Assembly (NCBI GenBank): GCA_965248035.1
Contig: OZ252054.1
Location: 558,001-622,000, forward strand
Source of the DNA: BJGV01 sp964194745
GTDB taxonomy: Bacteria; Pseudomonadota; Gammaproteobacteria; Burkholderiales; Nitrosomonadaceae
DNA length: 64,000 nt
Direction: 5' to 3'
Shown: positions 1 through 10,035 of the stretch, piece after piece
How positions within the stretch are numbered: position 1 is the stretch's first letter
Layout of the letters: each line of letters opens with the position of its first letter
Translations under genes and position numbers: made by a program
The notes under the pieces: generated by a model
The model's database searches: none
The model's input: the letters and a program-made list of their open reading frames with translations, nothing else
What the model was told of the DNA's origin: nothing

Positions 1-154
1 CTTTTACTGATGTACGGTCACCGTTAAATTTTTTATTGGTCAACTTACATAGATCCCCTAGAGCTAATAATGCAGGGGCTAAATCATCTACATCGATGGA
101 ATGATTGGCTAGTGCAGGACCATCGTATCGGAGGCGGATTTGATCACTAGACAT
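1..154 (-). CDS. Hypothetical protein, 5' part only (runs off the left edge)
   Basis: Reading leftwards from an ATG at 154, an open frame of about 51 codons runs off the window. It begins MSSDQIRLRYDG and continues with a hydrophobic, helical-looking stretch. The residue pattern looks like a real protein, but I do not recognise the family and cannot see the C-terminus. The ribosome binding site is weak. It is transcribed away from mlaA. The frame is seen directly; that it is a gene is inference. Confidence 0.5.
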   Translation of the reverse strand, partial: MSSDQIRLRYDGPALANHSIDVDDLAPALLALGDLCKLTNKKFNGDRTSVK

Positions 155-455
155 AACGTGATTACACATTGGTATGGTCAACGTATGTCAAAGGGATAAA
201 CACGTAATTTTATATTAAACCTACTGCTTAAGATACGTAAAACAACGCTACGCCAAGTTCTCAATTAACGCTTGATTCAAGTTGATTAAAAAAGGTGGTA
301 GGGTGGCGCATAATGTCCCACTCCGCCACCTCTTGAATAGAAACTAAGCTGAATAAACGTTGGTTAATGCTGTAATAAAACCAGAAATAGTATCGTCCGC
401 CTTCTAGCGTCCCAAGTATTTAGGTAATGTATATCCCTGCCTATGGGTTCACGGA
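155..455. other. Intergenic region, nothing recognised
   Basis: About 300 bases between the partial leftward gene and the 3' end of mlaA. It is AT-rich. I see no convincing gene, strong hairpin or repeat. It presumably holds the promoter of the partial gene. Confidence 0.4.
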
Positions 456-1301
456 TTACTCAGTAGTGTCATCTGTGGATGCATCTTGTTCATCCGGATA
501 TATATATTCTATGACGACGTTGCGCTTCTTCTTGGTGGACGTAGTCAATTCCGGATCCGGTTCCTCTGGTCCTTCTAATTCATCATCCATGGAGCGCGGC
601 GGGTTGCCATCATATATCAGACTATGCCGGCGTTGCAAATAAGCATCACGTATGAATTCGTATTTATCTAGTGCAGCTTCATCTATAATTTCTTCTTTAT
701 CCAACAGCTGTGCACGCGCATCAATGGCTCCTACCGCCCCCATCGCCGGACCAATGCCAACTGTAATAATCCCTGTATAAAAAATTGGGTTGGTGCCAAT
801 GTCTACCAACATTGCGGTAGCATCGCGCGTCGTGCTCCCCCCCACAATGGGTAATACTATATAAGGCCCACTAGGAACATCGTAATGGCCTAGCGTCTGG
901 CCGAAGTCTTCATTTCGCTTTGGAAAACCATAGTCTTCTCCATAATTAATTAGGCCTCCAAACCCAAGAATAGTGTTAATCAGAAAACGTGCGCTGTCAG
1001 ATCCCGCCTCTCTAAATTTTAGCTGTAAAATATCATTAAATATCACCTTTACATCATCAAGATTAGAGTAGAAATTAGTGATCATTATTTCGACAGGATC
1101 AGGCGTCACTGCCCTGTAGCCCTTTGCCGCCGGCTTTAATACATTCTTATCCACTGACTCGTTAAAAGCAAATATAGAACGATTCATCGATTCATATGGG
1201 TCTTTCCGGCTAGTAGGAGGAGTAGTGGCACAGCCAGATAGAAAAAATCCCAAAAGTAATAGGATAAAAACCCTGAAATGATTTAGGTGGGGTATATTCA
1301 T
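456..1301 (-). CDS. mlaA: MlaA (VacJ) outer-membrane lipoprotein of phospholipid transport
   Basis: MlaA removes mislocalised phospholipids from the outer leaflet of the outer membrane and passes them to the periplasmic MlaC carrier. The chosen start (ATG at 1301, AGAGG five bases upstream) gives 281 residues and a lipoprotein signal with lipobox LSGC near residue 22. A longer frame starting at 1355 would put the signal peptide in the middle. The family hallmarks follow: DPYESMNRSIFAFNE, a long amphipathic middle section, and the VPSGPYIVLPIVGGST segment. The C-terminal tail is acidic and rich in Pro, Glu and Asp. The usual mla partners are not next to it. Length and motifs fit an intact gene. 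Confidence 0.93.
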   Translation of the reverse strand: MNIPHLNHFRVFILLLLGFFLSGCATTPPTSRKDPYESMNRSIFAFNESVDKNVLKPAAKGYRAVTPDPVEIMITNFYSNLDDVKVIFNDILQLKFREAGSDSARFLINTILGFGGLINYGEDYGFPKRNEDFGQTLGHYDVPSGPYIVLPIVGGSTTRDATAMLVDIGTNPIFYTGIITVGIGPAMGAVGAIDARAQLLDKEEIIDEAALDKYEFIRDAYLQRRHSLIYDGNPPRSMDDELEGPEEPDPELTTSTKKKRNVVIEYIYPDEQDASTDDTTE

Positions 1302-1679
1302 AACAACCTCTTCTAATGAGAGGTGGAGTCTGCCACAAATATATGTTGGGTTCAACCTTACATTACAACTTCTTTATCGGCAAATGGCATGCCAAGGACA
1401 GCTAAGGGTTTATAACTTCATATTGTGAGCATACTTGTATCAATTTTCATGAAAATTTTTCACTTTATTCCCTCTTGTTCAAATTCTTCAGAAAATCCTG
1501 TTTTAGGAAAAGGATATTTTTGCTACTTCTCATATCCCACAAAGGGCACATATGCTGGAATATTAAAGAATAAATTTCATTTTTCTAAAACAATCATTGA
1601 GAAGATTTTTAAGTCTGATCACAATCATTTAGCTAGGTGTCTGTAGGGTTCTAGTTAACTAAAATTTTAGTACGGCGGC
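1302..1679. other. Intergenic region between mlaA and murJ
   Basis: About 380 AT-rich bases. Leftward promoters for mlaA should lie here. A rightward frame at 1425-1646 (73 codons) has no ribosome binding site, no known similarity and low-complexity AT-driven composition, so I do not call it a gene. Confidence 0.5.
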
Positions 1680-3218
1680 TCACTCAATGCCGCGTCTAGA
1701 AAAATCCTTAAGGCGAATACCGAGTAACCATAAAGATGTAAAATAGCTTGTCGCTCCTAGCGTCACCACCCACGTTAGCCGGATGATACGCTCCATAGAG
1801 GAATTCTCCAGCCATGATGTAGTGCTGCCCATGGCAAACCAAAGCACTGCAGCCAGCACAACCAGCGATGTCAGCACTTTGATAAAGAAGATCAACCATC
1901 CCGGTTGTGGTTGGTAAATTTGATGGCTCCGCAGTTTATAGTAAAGTAGACTAGCGTTAAAACATGCCCCTAGACTAATTGCCAATGCCAATCCTGTATG
2001 TTGTAAGGGAATAATGAATGCAAGATTCATAAGTTGCGTAACAGCAAGAGTGATGACAGCAATTTTCACCGGAGTCTTGATATTTTGACGCGCGTAAAAT
2101 CCGGGCGCTAGCACTTTAATCAAAATCAATCCCAATAATCCTACACTGTAGGCTACCAACGCATTATGCGTCATCAATACATCATTAGCAGAGAACTCAC
2201 CATGGTAAAATAGTGTAGTAATCAGCGGAGTAGCAAGTAACGCCAGTGCAACTGCAGCGGGTAGCGTCATCATCACGGTTAATCGCAAGCCCCAGTCAAG
2301 CAGCTGAGAATATTCTTCGATGCTGTTGCTGGTGTAATAGCGGGAAAGAGATGGGAGCAGTACCGTCCCCAGTGCCACACCCAACAAACCGGCAGGAAAT
2401 TCCATTAGTCGATCAGCGTAGTAAAGCCACGACACACTACCAGTGATAAGAAAGGAAGCAAATATAGTACTTATTAGCAAGCTGATCTGGCCGACAGACA
2501 TACCAAATACTGCCGGCCCCATTTGTTTGACTACCCGCCAGGCACCAGTGTCCTTAGATTTGAGACGCGGGCGTGGCAACAACTTTACACGTACAAGAAA
2601 AGGTAGTTGAAAAGCTAGCTGCAGTACGCCGCCTATGAACACCGCCCATGCCAACGCCAATACTGGTGGATCCAAAAGCGGAGCGAGCCACAGTGCGCAA
2701 CCAATGAAAGACAGGTTCAAAAGCGCAGGGGTAAACGCAGGAACGGAAAATTTTCCAAAAGTATTAAGTATGCCACCTGATAAAGCAACTAACGATATGA
2801 ATAGAATGTAAGGAAATGTGATCTGCAGAAGTTCTACTGTTAACGAAAATTTTTGCGGATTAGCAGAAAAACCAGGTGCGCTCACATAGATAATTAATGG
2901 GGCTGCAATCACACCAATGAGCGTTACTACGAATAGCACGATCCCCATCAACGCAGCTACATGATCGATTAGTTTGTGTGTTTCCTCCAGCGTACGGTGA
3001 TTCTTATATTCTGAAAGTATCGGTACAAATGCGTATGAGAATGCACCTTCTGCAAACAGGCGGCGCAACAAATTGGGAATACGAAAAGCAACAAAAAATG
3101 CGTCAGTAGCCATGCCCGCGCCAAAAATGCGAGCAATCAACATATCGCGTACAAACCCGAGAATACGGGATACTAGGGTCATGCTGCTAACCGCAGCGAA
3201 AGCTCTAAGCAGATTCAT
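1680..3218 (-). CDS. murJ: MurJ lipid II flippase (MviN)
   Basis: MurJ is an inner-membrane protein that flips lipid II to the periplasmic face for peptidoglycan synthesis. The start is set at the ATG at 3218 (MNLLRAFAAVSSMTLVSR), which matches the family N-terminus. The open frame extends 14 codons upstream only with a TTG start. The product is 512 residues with about 14 hydrophobic segments. The N-terminal motif SRILGFVRDMLIARIFGAG and the FRIPNLLRRLFAEGAFSYAF loop are diagnostic. Length is normal and the gene appears intact. It diverges from rpsT, a common arrangement in betaproteobacteria. Confidence 0.96.
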   Translation of the reverse strand: MNLLRAFAAVSSMTLVSRILGFVRDMLIARIFGAGMATDAFFVAFRIPNLLRRLFAEGAFSYAFVPILSEYKNHRTLEETHKLIDHVAALMGIVLFVVTLIGVIAAPLIIYVSAPGFSANPQKFSLTVELLQITFPYILFISLVALSGGILNTFGKFSVPAFTPALLNLSFIGCALWLAPLLDPPVLALAWAVFIGGVLQLAFQLPFLVRVKLLPRPRLKSKDTGAWRVVKQMGPAVFGMSVGQISLLISTIFASFLITGSVSWLYYADRLMEFPAGLLGVALGTVLLPSLSRYYTSNSIEEYSQLLDWGLRLTVMMTLPAAVALALLATPLITTLFYHGEFSANDVLMTHNALVAYSVGLLGLILIKVLAPGFYARQNIKTPVKIAVITLAVTQLMNLAFIIPLQHTGLALAISLGACFNASLLYYKLRSHQIYQPQPGWLIFFIKVLTSLVVLAAVLWFAMGSTTSWLENSSMERIIRLTWVVTLGATSYFTSLWLLGIRLKDFSRRGIE

Positions 3219-3644
3219 GGAAACGTATGTTAACCTGAATTTTGCGCCAAGTTTACGCAAGTTAGCATAATGCGAAACGGAAATTTAACTGATTTCCTTC
3301 TTATTGGGCTGTCTAGCGTACCTATTTAATATCAAACAATGAGTTCTTCTCGGGGTTTTTGTAACTAAGAACCTATGCTATGTCTATGTTAATGGGCACT
3401 CGTTGTAATCTTTCTACTATGGGGTAACCAAAAAACAATCTTCTTCAAACTAATAATTCAGCACCCATCTAGGTACTTACCCTAAAGTCCGCCTTTGACT
3501 CTCAACTCAAGTGTAAACAATTTCACATTTAATGCCTTAACCTTATTATAACTTCCACGCTATTCCCCTTATTCTCCTTGTAATATGTCAAAAATAGACT
3601 TACAATTATCAATTATTTTGTAACTGCAGAGTTGAGGATCTTTC
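3219..3644. other. Divergent promoter region murJ / rpsT
   Basis: About 425 bases between two divergently transcribed genes, clearly AT-rich. It must carry the promoters of both genes. I cannot pick the -35 and -10 boxes with confidence and see no other gene. Confidence 0.5.
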
Positions 3645-3908
3645 ATGGCTAATAGTGCACAAACGAGAAAGCGTACGAGACAGAATATGAAGCAAAGTGC
3701 TCACAATCACAGTCTCCGTTCCAAACTGCGCACCGCGATTAAACATGTAATCAAGGCCGTTAAAGCTGGTGACAAGAATGCCGCACAGGCTGCGTTTAGA
3801 ATCTCCTGCTCTACAGTTGATTCGATTGCCGACAAGAGGATTATCCACAAAAATAAGGCTGCTCGCCACAAGAGCCGCCTATCTGCAGCCATCAAGGCGA
3901 TGGCCTGA
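3645..3908 (+). CDS. rpsT: 30S ribosomal protein S20
   Basis: S20 is a small basic protein that binds 16S rRNA early in 30S assembly. The 87-residue product begins MANSAQTRKRTRQN and is rich in Lys, Arg and Ala, with the long helices expected of S20 and the typical C-terminal KNKAARHKSRLSAAIKA. GAGGA lies about seven bases before the ATG. The gene is monocistronic and opposite murJ. It is complete. Confidence 0.97.
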   Translation: MANSAQTRKRTRQNMKQSAHNHSLRSKLRTAIKHVIKAVKAGDKNAAQAAFRISCSTVDSIADKRIIHKNKAARHKSRLSAAIKAMA

Positions 3909-4311
3909 GAGAACACCTCATTAGAAAGAGCTCAGTTGTTCCTAGTCTTTATGCCTCCGTGGTACCTTCTCGCACCGACCTATTCTTATGCCGCCGCACC
4001 GCTATGCAGAAACAAAACACTATCATGATTTACTGTGGGATTTTTAGCGAAGCAGAATTAGCCACAACAATATACTTAAGGAGACTAGTTATCTGAAAAG
4101 CATATTGAGCTCGTAGAAACGGGTGAACTGCATACTATCATTTACGTTACTTAGCTAGCTTACTTGAGGCCACTTACTACCTCTGACGAAAAAGGCTTGA
4201 AAAATCTGATCAAATGGGTAAAGATAAATAATAGCGCTACAAGCAAATTCACTGCGCACGGCGGCTCCTGCCGCCGTGTTACATTCTGACGCTAGAAAAC
4301 TGAATTGCCTA
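3909..4311. other. Intergenic region rpsT to argD
   Basis: About 400 bases with no convincing gene. The promoter of the argD-argF-argG run is expected here. I see no clear ARG box. Confidence 0.4.
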
Positions 4312-5475
4312 ATGGAAAATCTGATGAACACCTATACACGGCTACCTGTTACCTTTGTCAAAGGTAAAGGGGTGTGGCTATGGGACGACCAAAACAAACG
4401 ATATCTTGACGCTCTTGCTGGCATTGCTGTATGCGGCCTAGGGCACTGCCATCCTAAGTTTGTAAAAGCAATTTCTGAGCAGGCCGGAATGTTGATTCAC
4501 ACTTCCAATCTGTATCATATAGACAAACAAGAAAAACTAGCCAATAAACTAGCTGTGTTGTCAGGTATGAATAAAGCCTTCTTTTGCAACTCAGGTGCAG
4601 AAGCTAACGAAACCGCGATTAAATTGGCAAGGCTATATGGCCACAACAAGGGTATAGATTTACCTACCATAATCGTGATGGAGCAGTCCTTTCATGGCCG
4701 TACCATGGCGACTCTGACCGCAACTGGCAGCCGCAAAGTTCAAGCTGGTTTTGAGCCGCTCCTTACCGGGTTTGCTAGGGTTCCTTTTAATGATCTTGAG
4801 GCGATAACACAAATGGCGGTACACAACAAAAATGTTGTCGCAATACTAGTTGAACCATATCAAGGTGAGGGGGGTATCAATGTACCTCAGGTGGACTATT
4901 TAAAAGATTTGCGTCAGATATGTGACGAAAATGACTGGCTGCTAATGTTAGACGAGGTTCAATGTGGCATTGGCCGCAGTGGCAAATGGTTTGCCTTCCA
5001 ACATAGCGGTATAGTTCCAGATGTGATGACGCTAGCTAAAGGTCTTGGTTCAGGTGTCCCCATTGGTGCTTGTCTTGCAGGAAACATGGCAGAAGAAGTA
5101 TTCAAGCCAGGTAATCATGCCTCTACTTTCGGCGGTAATCCACTAGCCTGTACTGCAGCAATCACCACACTGGATGTAATTGAGGAAGAAAACCTAATGA
5201 GTAATGCAATGGAGCAGGGTGATTTCATACGTAAAACTTTCCAGACACAATTGGGTAATATGGAAGGTGTCATGCAAATACGTGGGCAGGGATTGATGAT
5301 TGGCATAGAGCTTTCCAAGCCCTGTGGCAATCTAGTGAAGGATGCTTTAAAGCAGGGACTCCTAATTAACGTGACTTTGGATAAAGTAGTACGTCTACTA
5401 CCGCCATTAGTAATAAAACGAAGCGAAGCAGAGCAAATAGTAAACATCGTGTCCACTTTAATAAAAGAATTCTAA
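4312..5475 (+). CDS. argD: Acetylornithine aminotransferase
   Basis: A PLP-dependent class III aminotransferase that makes N-acetylornithine from N-acetylglutamate semialdehyde in arginine biosynthesis, and can also serve lysine synthesis. I set the start at 4312 (MENLMNTYTRLPVTF), because family members begin at or near MNTY; a GTG at 4276 is possible and the ATG at 4324 is also close to the family start. The PLP site is visible: CNSGAEANETAIKLAR, then LLMLDEVQCGIGR with the Asp, then the Schiff-base Lys in MTLAKGLGSGVPIGA, then STFGGNPLACTAA. It is followed by argF and argG on the same strand, which fits a pathway cluster. Confidence 0.95.
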   Translation: MENLMNTYTRLPVTFVKGKGVWLWDDQNKRYLDALAGIAVCGLGHCHPKFVKAISEQAGMLIHTSNLYHIDKQEKLANKLAVLSGMNKAFFCNSGAEANETAIKLARLYGHNKGIDLPTIIVMEQSFHGRTMATLTATGSRKVQAGFEPLLTGFARVPFNDLEAITQMAVHNKNVVAILVEPYQGEGGINVPQVDYLKDLRQICDENDWLLMLDEVQCGIGRSGKWFAFQHSGIVPDVMTLAKGLGSGVPIGACLAGNMAEEVFKPGNHASTFGGNPLACTAAITTLDVIEEENLMSNAMEQGDFIRKTFQTQLGNMEGVMQIRGQGLMIGIELSKPCGNLVKDALKQGLLINVTLDKVVRLLPPLVIKRSEAEQIVNIVSTLIKEF

Positions 5476-5540
5476 GGATGTCGTAAATCGCGTGAAAAGC
5501 AAAAAATGGAAGCATCTCTGATTAACAGCTTACGAATATT

Positions 5541-6494
5541 ATGCAACTTAAACATTTTTTACAATTCAATGATTTTTCCCATGAAGAGTTCGAATATATT
5601 TTCGAGCGCACACGCTGGATTAAGAATGAATTTAAGCAATATCAACGTTATTGGCCACTGGAGGATCGTACCCTTGCAATGATTTTTGACAAGCATTCAA
5701 CCCGCACAAGATTATCATTCGAGGCCGGAATGCACCAGTTGGGTGGAGAAGCAATCTACCTCTCAACCCGAGACACTCAGCTTGGACGAGGTGAACCGGT
5801 AGAAGACGCGGCACGGGTGATCTCGCGCATGGTGGATATAGTCATGATACGAACTTATGCACATGACATAATTAGGCGCTTTGCCACACATTCGAGGGTG
5901 CCAGTAATTAATGGATTAACAGATGAATATCATCCCTGCCAGATCATGGGAGACATTTTTACCTTCATTGAACAACGTGGAGGTATCTCAGGTAAGACGG
6001 TGGCGTGGATCGGTGATTCAAATAATGTATGTAACACCTGGTTGCAAGCCGCAGAGGTGTTTAATTTCAACGTTCATGTTTCTACCCCACCTGGATACGA
6101 AATTGAACCAGAAAGAGCTGGACTTTATGGCACCAGCCATTACGAGGAATTTTCCGATCCACATGATGCAGTGAAAGATGCCGATCTTGTTACCACTGAC
6201 GTATGGACAAGCATGGGATTTGAGGCCGAGACTGATGAACGAAGGAAAGATTTTGCTGATTTTTGCGTAGATGCCGAAATGATGTCGTGTGCAAAGAAAA
6301 AAGCACTGTTCATGCACTGCCTGCCTGCCCATCGTGGTGAAGAAGTGGCTTCGGACATTATTGATGGACCACAATCGATTGTGTGGGATGAAGCAGAGAA
6401 CCGATTACACACGCAAAAGGCACTGATGGAATATTTGTTATTAGGGGAAATTAATCCAAAAATCTCCTTGCAGGAAATGCAAGAAAAGAATTAA
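5541..6494 (+). CDS. argF: Ornithine carbamoyltransferase
   Basis: Converts ornithine and carbamoyl phosphate to citrulline in the cytoplasm. The product is 317 residues. The carbamoyl-phosphate loop STRTR is at residues 53-57, EYHPCQIMGD lies in the middle and the ornithine-side motif HCLPAHRGEEV is near residue 270. It starts 65 bases after argD and ends 16 bases before argG, so it very likely belongs to one transcript. It is intact. Confidence 0.96.
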   Translation: MQLKHFLQFNDFSHEEFEYIFERTRWIKNEFKQYQRYWPLEDRTLAMIFDKHSTRTRLSFEAGMHQLGGEAIYLSTRDTQLGRGEPVEDAARVISRMVDIVMIRTYAHDIIRRFATHSRVPVINGLTDEYHPCQIMGDIFTFIEQRGGISGKTVAWIGDSNNVCNTWLQAAEVFNFNVHVSTPPGYEIEPERAGLYGTSHYEEFSDPHDAVKDADLVTTDVWTSMGFEAETDERRKDFADFCVDAEMMSCAKKKALFMHCLPAHRGEEVASDIIDGPQSIVWDEAENRLHTQKALMEYLLLGEINPKISLQEMQEKN

Positions 6495-6510
6495 TACTAG
6501 TGAATAAAAT

Positions 6511-7752
6511 ATGAGAAGAATTAAGAAAGATAATCCGCCCAAAATTAACAAAATTGTCTTAGCCTTCTCTGGAGGACTTGACACATCAGTGATTCTGAAA
6601 TGGTTGCAGGATACTTACCAGTGCGAAATTGTTACTTTTACTGCTGACATTGGTCAGGGTGAGGAAGTTGAGCCAGCACGCGCCAAAGCAAAACAACTTG
6701 GTGTAAAGGAAATATTTATTGAAGACCTACGCGAAGAATTTGTACGTGACTTCGTTTTCCCGATGTTTCGTGCCAACACCATTTATGAAGGTGAATACCT
6801 ACTTGGTACCAGTATTGCCAGGCCACTAATCGCAAAGCGACAAATTGAAATTACCAGAAAAACTAAGGCTGATGCGGTCTCGCACGGAGCAACCGGAAAA
6901 GGTAATGACCAGGTCCGTTTTGAACTCGGTTATTACGCTCTCCAACCCGGCATTCATGTAATTGCCCCATGGCGTAAGTGGGATCTCACATCACGGGAAA
7001 AACTTTTGCAATATGCTAAACAAAACAATATCCCGGTAGAAATGAAAAAGAAAAGCGGCTCACCATACAGCATGGACGCCAATCTATTACATATCTCCTA
7101 CGAAGGTCGCATATTAGAAAACCCTGCGCTAGAGCCAAAAGAATCTATGTGGCGCTGGAGCGTATCTCCTGAGAAGGCCCCTGATGAGGCAGAATACGTC
7201 GACATTGAATTTGGACAAGGTAACATCATCGCATTAAACGGTAAGAAATTCTCGCCTGCGAATATACTCGCCACACTTAACCGACTAGGTGGCAAGCATG
7301 GCATAGGACGTCTTGACTTAGTTGAGAATCGATATGTCGGCATGAAATCGCGCGGCTGTTACGAGACCCCTGGTGGCACCATCATGTTGCGCGCCCATCG
7401 TGCGATTGAGTCTATTACCCTTGACCGGGAAGTTGCTCATTTGAAAGACGAATTAATGCCACGTTATGCTGCGTTGATTTACAATGGTTATTGGTGGAGC
7501 CCCGAACGTAAAATGTTACAAACTATGATCGATGCTTCACAGATTAATGCAAATGGATGGGTTAGGGTAAAGCTCTACAAAGGTAGCGTGATCGTGGTTG
7601 GGCGAGATTCTAAAATGGATTCGCTATTTGACCCCAACATCGCAACTTTTGAAGAAGATAAAGGTGCCTATAACCAGGCTGATGCTGAGGGATTTATTAA
7701 GTTGAATGCTTTGCGGATGCGCATTGCATCAAAGCTTAGGGATATTAATTAA
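6511..7752 (+). CDS. argG: Argininosuccinate synthase
   Basis: Ligates citrulline and aspartate using ATP to give argininosuccinate. The product is 413 residues. The ATP pyrophosphatase P-loop SGGLDTS is at residues 20-26, TFTADIGQGEE and SHGATGKGNDQVRFELGYYA follow, and the C-terminal oligomerisation part is complete. The spacing of 16 bases after argF supports co-transcription. The N-terminus has an extra basic MRRIKKDNPPKI stretch. The next pathway step (argH) is not in the window. Confidence 0.96.
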   Translation: MRRIKKDNPPKINKIVLAFSGGLDTSVILKWLQDTYQCEIVTFTADIGQGEEVEPARAKAKQLGVKEIFIEDLREEFVRDFVFPMFRANTIYEGEYLLGTSIARPLIAKRQIEITRKTKADAVSHGATGKGNDQVRFELGYYALQPGIHVIAPWRKWDLTSREKLLQYAKQNNIPVEMKKKSGSPYSMDANLLHISYEGRILENPALEPKESMWRWSVSPEKAPDEAEYVDIEFGQGNIIALNGKKFSPANILATLNRLGGKHGIGRLDLVENRYVGMKSRGCYETPGGTIMLRAHRAIESITLDREVAHLKDELMPRYAALIYNGYWWSPERKMLQTMIDASQINANGWVRVKLYKGSVIVVGRDSKMDSLFDPNIATFEEDKGAYNQADAEGFIKLNALRMRIASKLRDIN

Positions 7753-7765
7753 TTTTGAAGTTTTC

Positions 7766-7786
7766 ATTCTCCCTATTTGGGGGAAT
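7766..7786 (+). terminator. Possible terminator hairpin after argG
   Basis: An eight-base stem (ATTCTCCC pairing with GGGGGAAT, with one G-T pair) around a five-base loop sits 13 bases after the argG stop. It lacks a clear T-run, so it may be weak or not a terminator. Confidence 0.35.
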
Positions 7787-7878
7787 AAAGTTCCGATGTA
7801 AAGCACAAATAAATTAATTACTTAATATTTCATATAAATTCTTGATGCCAAGCAATTTAAGTTAATGGGGAGGGTGTC

Positions 7879-8364
7879 ATGCCGTCATTTGATATTGTTT
7901 CAGAAGTTGACAAGCAAGAAATTAGAAATGCAATTGATCAGGTAAATAAGGAAGTCAGTACTCGCTTTGATTTCAAGGGATCTGATGCACGGGTAGAGCA
8001 GGAGGATTACAAGCTTACTATTTACGCCGATGATGAATTCAAGCTTGGTCAGATATTAGATATTCTTATGATTAAGTCCGCCAAGCGTGGTGTTGATGTA
8101 CGTTGCATGGACAAAGGCGGAATGGAAAAAATTACTGGAAACAAAGTTAAGCAGAAGATTACAATAAAAATTGGAGTAGAAGCTGATCTTGCAAGAAAAA
8201 TCGTCAAGCTCATCAAGGATAGCAAACTTAAAGTTCAAGCCAGCATACAGGGAGATACGGTGCGTATCTCAGGTACAAAACGAGATATGTTGCAGGAGGC
8301 AATAGCATTGGTTAGGAAATCTGTTACAGAATTTCCGCTACAATTTCAAAATTTTCGAGATTAA
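7879..8364 (+). CDS. yajQ: YajQ-family cyclic-di-GMP/nucleotide-binding protein
   Basis: YajQ proteins are small cytoplasmic proteins with two ferredoxin-like domains; some bind cyclic di-GMP or RNA. The 161-residue product starts MPSFDIVSEVDKQEIRNA and contains STRFDFKGSDA near residue 28 and the C-terminal EFPLQFQNFRD, all typical. A GGGGAGGG ribosome binding site precedes the ATG. It converges on mltF. Confidence 0.93.
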   Translation: MPSFDIVSEVDKQEIRNAIDQVNKEVSTRFDFKGSDARVEQEDYKLTIYADDEFKLGQILDILMIKSAKRGVDVRCMDKGGMEKITGNKVKQKITIKIGVEADLARKIVKLIKDSKLKVQASIQGDTVRISGTKRDMLQEAIALVRKSVTEFPLQFQNFRD

Positions 8365-8448
8365 GCACTGTATTAGTTAAATACTGGCAAAGTTAACTAA
8401 ACCATTCCAAGCCAGCCAAAAAAATGGAATTAGAATCACTATGATCGA

Positions 8449-9864
8449 TTATCCATTAATCGAACTTGGCCCAATGCTACTGGAGAATGAAGAATCCCGC
8501 GAGTAAGGGGGCTCATGTTGCAATAAAATATTGTAGTAAGTTCGGACGAACTCCGTCAGTAACACTGCCTCGCCGCCTCGTGCGTAGCCGTGTTTTAACT
8601 TCTCAAAATACTTACTGTTACTTAATAACGGCAGTGATCTTTTCAGGTCCACCCATAAATCCGGACTCAATTTCATCCGTTGTGCCAAGATACGCGCGTC
8701 TTCTATATGTCCATAACCTTGGTTATAAGCTGCTAATGCAATCCAAGTACGATCAGGCTCATCAATACGCGGTGGCAGCATGTCTTTTAAAATTAGCAAA
8801 TAACGCGCTCCAGCCAGTATGCTTTGTCGTGCGTCAAGGCGATCAGTCACTTTCATCCGATCTGCAGTGTCTTCCGTCAACATCATAATGCCTCGTACAT
8901 TGGTGGATGAAGTTGCCATCCGGTCCCAATGAGACTCCTGATAGGCTAAAGCAGCAATCAAACGCCAATCTATTTTCGTTATTTCCTCAGCCTGATAAAA
9001 ATAATTACGCAAATCTGGTAGCAATGTACGTGTTTTTTCTAAAAATTCATTTACATCTTCTTTTCCCAGCCGCCGAATGTGTCCGTAATATCTGTCAAGC
9101 AAGCGATTTAATGTGCCATCTCCCTCGATTCGCTTAAAATATTTCTGTACTTTCTTCTGTAATTCTCGATCCACATATGATGAAAATGCCCACGCCTTAT
9201 TATTTTCCTTACCTAAATTTATAGCTACGCCTAGATTTGTATAGAAATTTTTTGCAATGCTTATATGGATTGAATCAGTTATTACATGGTCGATCTTGCC
9301 CTCTGCCAGCCTTGCCAACAGATTCTCAGTTGATATGTCCGTTTCAGTCCATCTCAAATCAGGAACCTCCAATCTAGCCTCATTTAGTCGTTCGACGTGT
9401 GCTGTTCCTCTTACGATCTCGATATTCTTTCCGACCATATCGTGAATATTTCTTGGTTTGGAATAATTTGTATTGTAAGCCACTTGTGGTTGCGTACGCT
9501 GATAGATCGGACCAAAACGAATTCGCAACTGGTTCTTAGTAGTAACACTTATACCAGCTGCAAGATGTCCCCGATGTTTCTCCAGAGCTGACAACATCTC
9601 TTCCATGTCTGATACCACAATAAACTTTACTTTCTTACCTAGTTCTCTAGCAAATTCTGAAGCAAGATCAAACTCTAATCCAACATATCTACCTTTTGGG
9701 TTTTTATAGTATGTATCATGACTATTAACAGTAATGACTATCAGTTCATCAGCCTTATCGAGCAATGGCACTGATTTCTCAAAAGAGTCACAAGCAGCAA
9801 TCAAAAAACTACCAATAAAAAATGAAAAAAATGAGAGAAAAATACGTATCGAAAAAATATGCAT
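8449..9864 (-). CDS. mltF: Membrane-bound lytic murein transglycosylase F
   Basis: MltF cleaves peptidoglycan glycan strands with formation of 1,6-anhydromuramic acid and is anchored to the outer membrane. The 471-residue product has a lipoprotein signal with a Cys at about residue 25 (FLIAACDS). An ABC-type solute-binding-like domain spans roughly residues 40-270. A C-terminal SLT domain carries the catalytic Glu in LAYQESHWD, then VRGIMMLTEDTA and the AAYNQGYGHIEDAR motif. Length and domain order match the family. It points away from the tRNA-Ser. Confidence 0.93.
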   Translation of the reverse strand: MHIFSIRIFLSFFSFFIGSFLIAACDSFEKSVPLLDKADELIVITVNSHDTYYKNPKGRYVGLEFDLASEFARELGKKVKFIVVSDMEEMLSALEKHRGHLAAGISVTTKNQLRIRFGPIYQRTQPQVAYNTNYSKPRNIHDMVGKNIEIVRGTAHVERLNEARLEVPDLRWTETDISTENLLARLAEGKIDHVITDSIHISIAKNFYTNLGVAINLGKENNKAWAFSSYVDRELQKKVQKYFKRIEGDGTLNRLLDRYYGHIRRLGKEDVNEFLEKTRTLLPDLRNYFYQAEEITKIDWRLIAALAYQESHWDRMATSSTNVRGIMMLTEDTADRMKVTDRLDARQSILAGARYLLILKDMLPPRIDEPDRTWIALAAYNQGYGHIEDARILAQRMKLSPDLWVDLKRSLPLLSNSKYFEKLKHGYARGGEAVLLTEFVRTYYNILLQHEPPYSRDSSFSSSIGPSSING

Positions 9865-9942
9865 GATATTGCGTCATTCTGCCACGTTTTCTTCAGGAAC
9901 AAATATGTAATTAGCTGATAGAATATTTGCCTTAGTGAATAT

Positions 9943-10035
9943 GGAGAGGTACCGAAGTGGCCATAACGGCGCTGACTCGAAATCAGATGGTCAGGGTAAC
10001 CTGGCACGTGGGTTCAAATCCCACCCTCTCCGCCA
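9943..10035 (+). tRNA. tRNA-Ser (anticodon CGA)
   Basis: A complete class II tRNA. The acceptor stem GGAGAGG pairs with CCTCTCC and the gene ends in encoded CCA. The anticodon loop is CTCGAAA with anticodon CGA, there is a long variable arm, and the T-loop is GGTTCAAATCC. It marks the left edge of an accessory element, a common integration target, but I found no repeat of its 3' end elsewhere in the window. Confidence 0.93.

Noticed and set aside
1425..1646. 73-codon frame between mlaA and murJ
   Set aside because: No ribosome binding site, no family and AT-driven composition.
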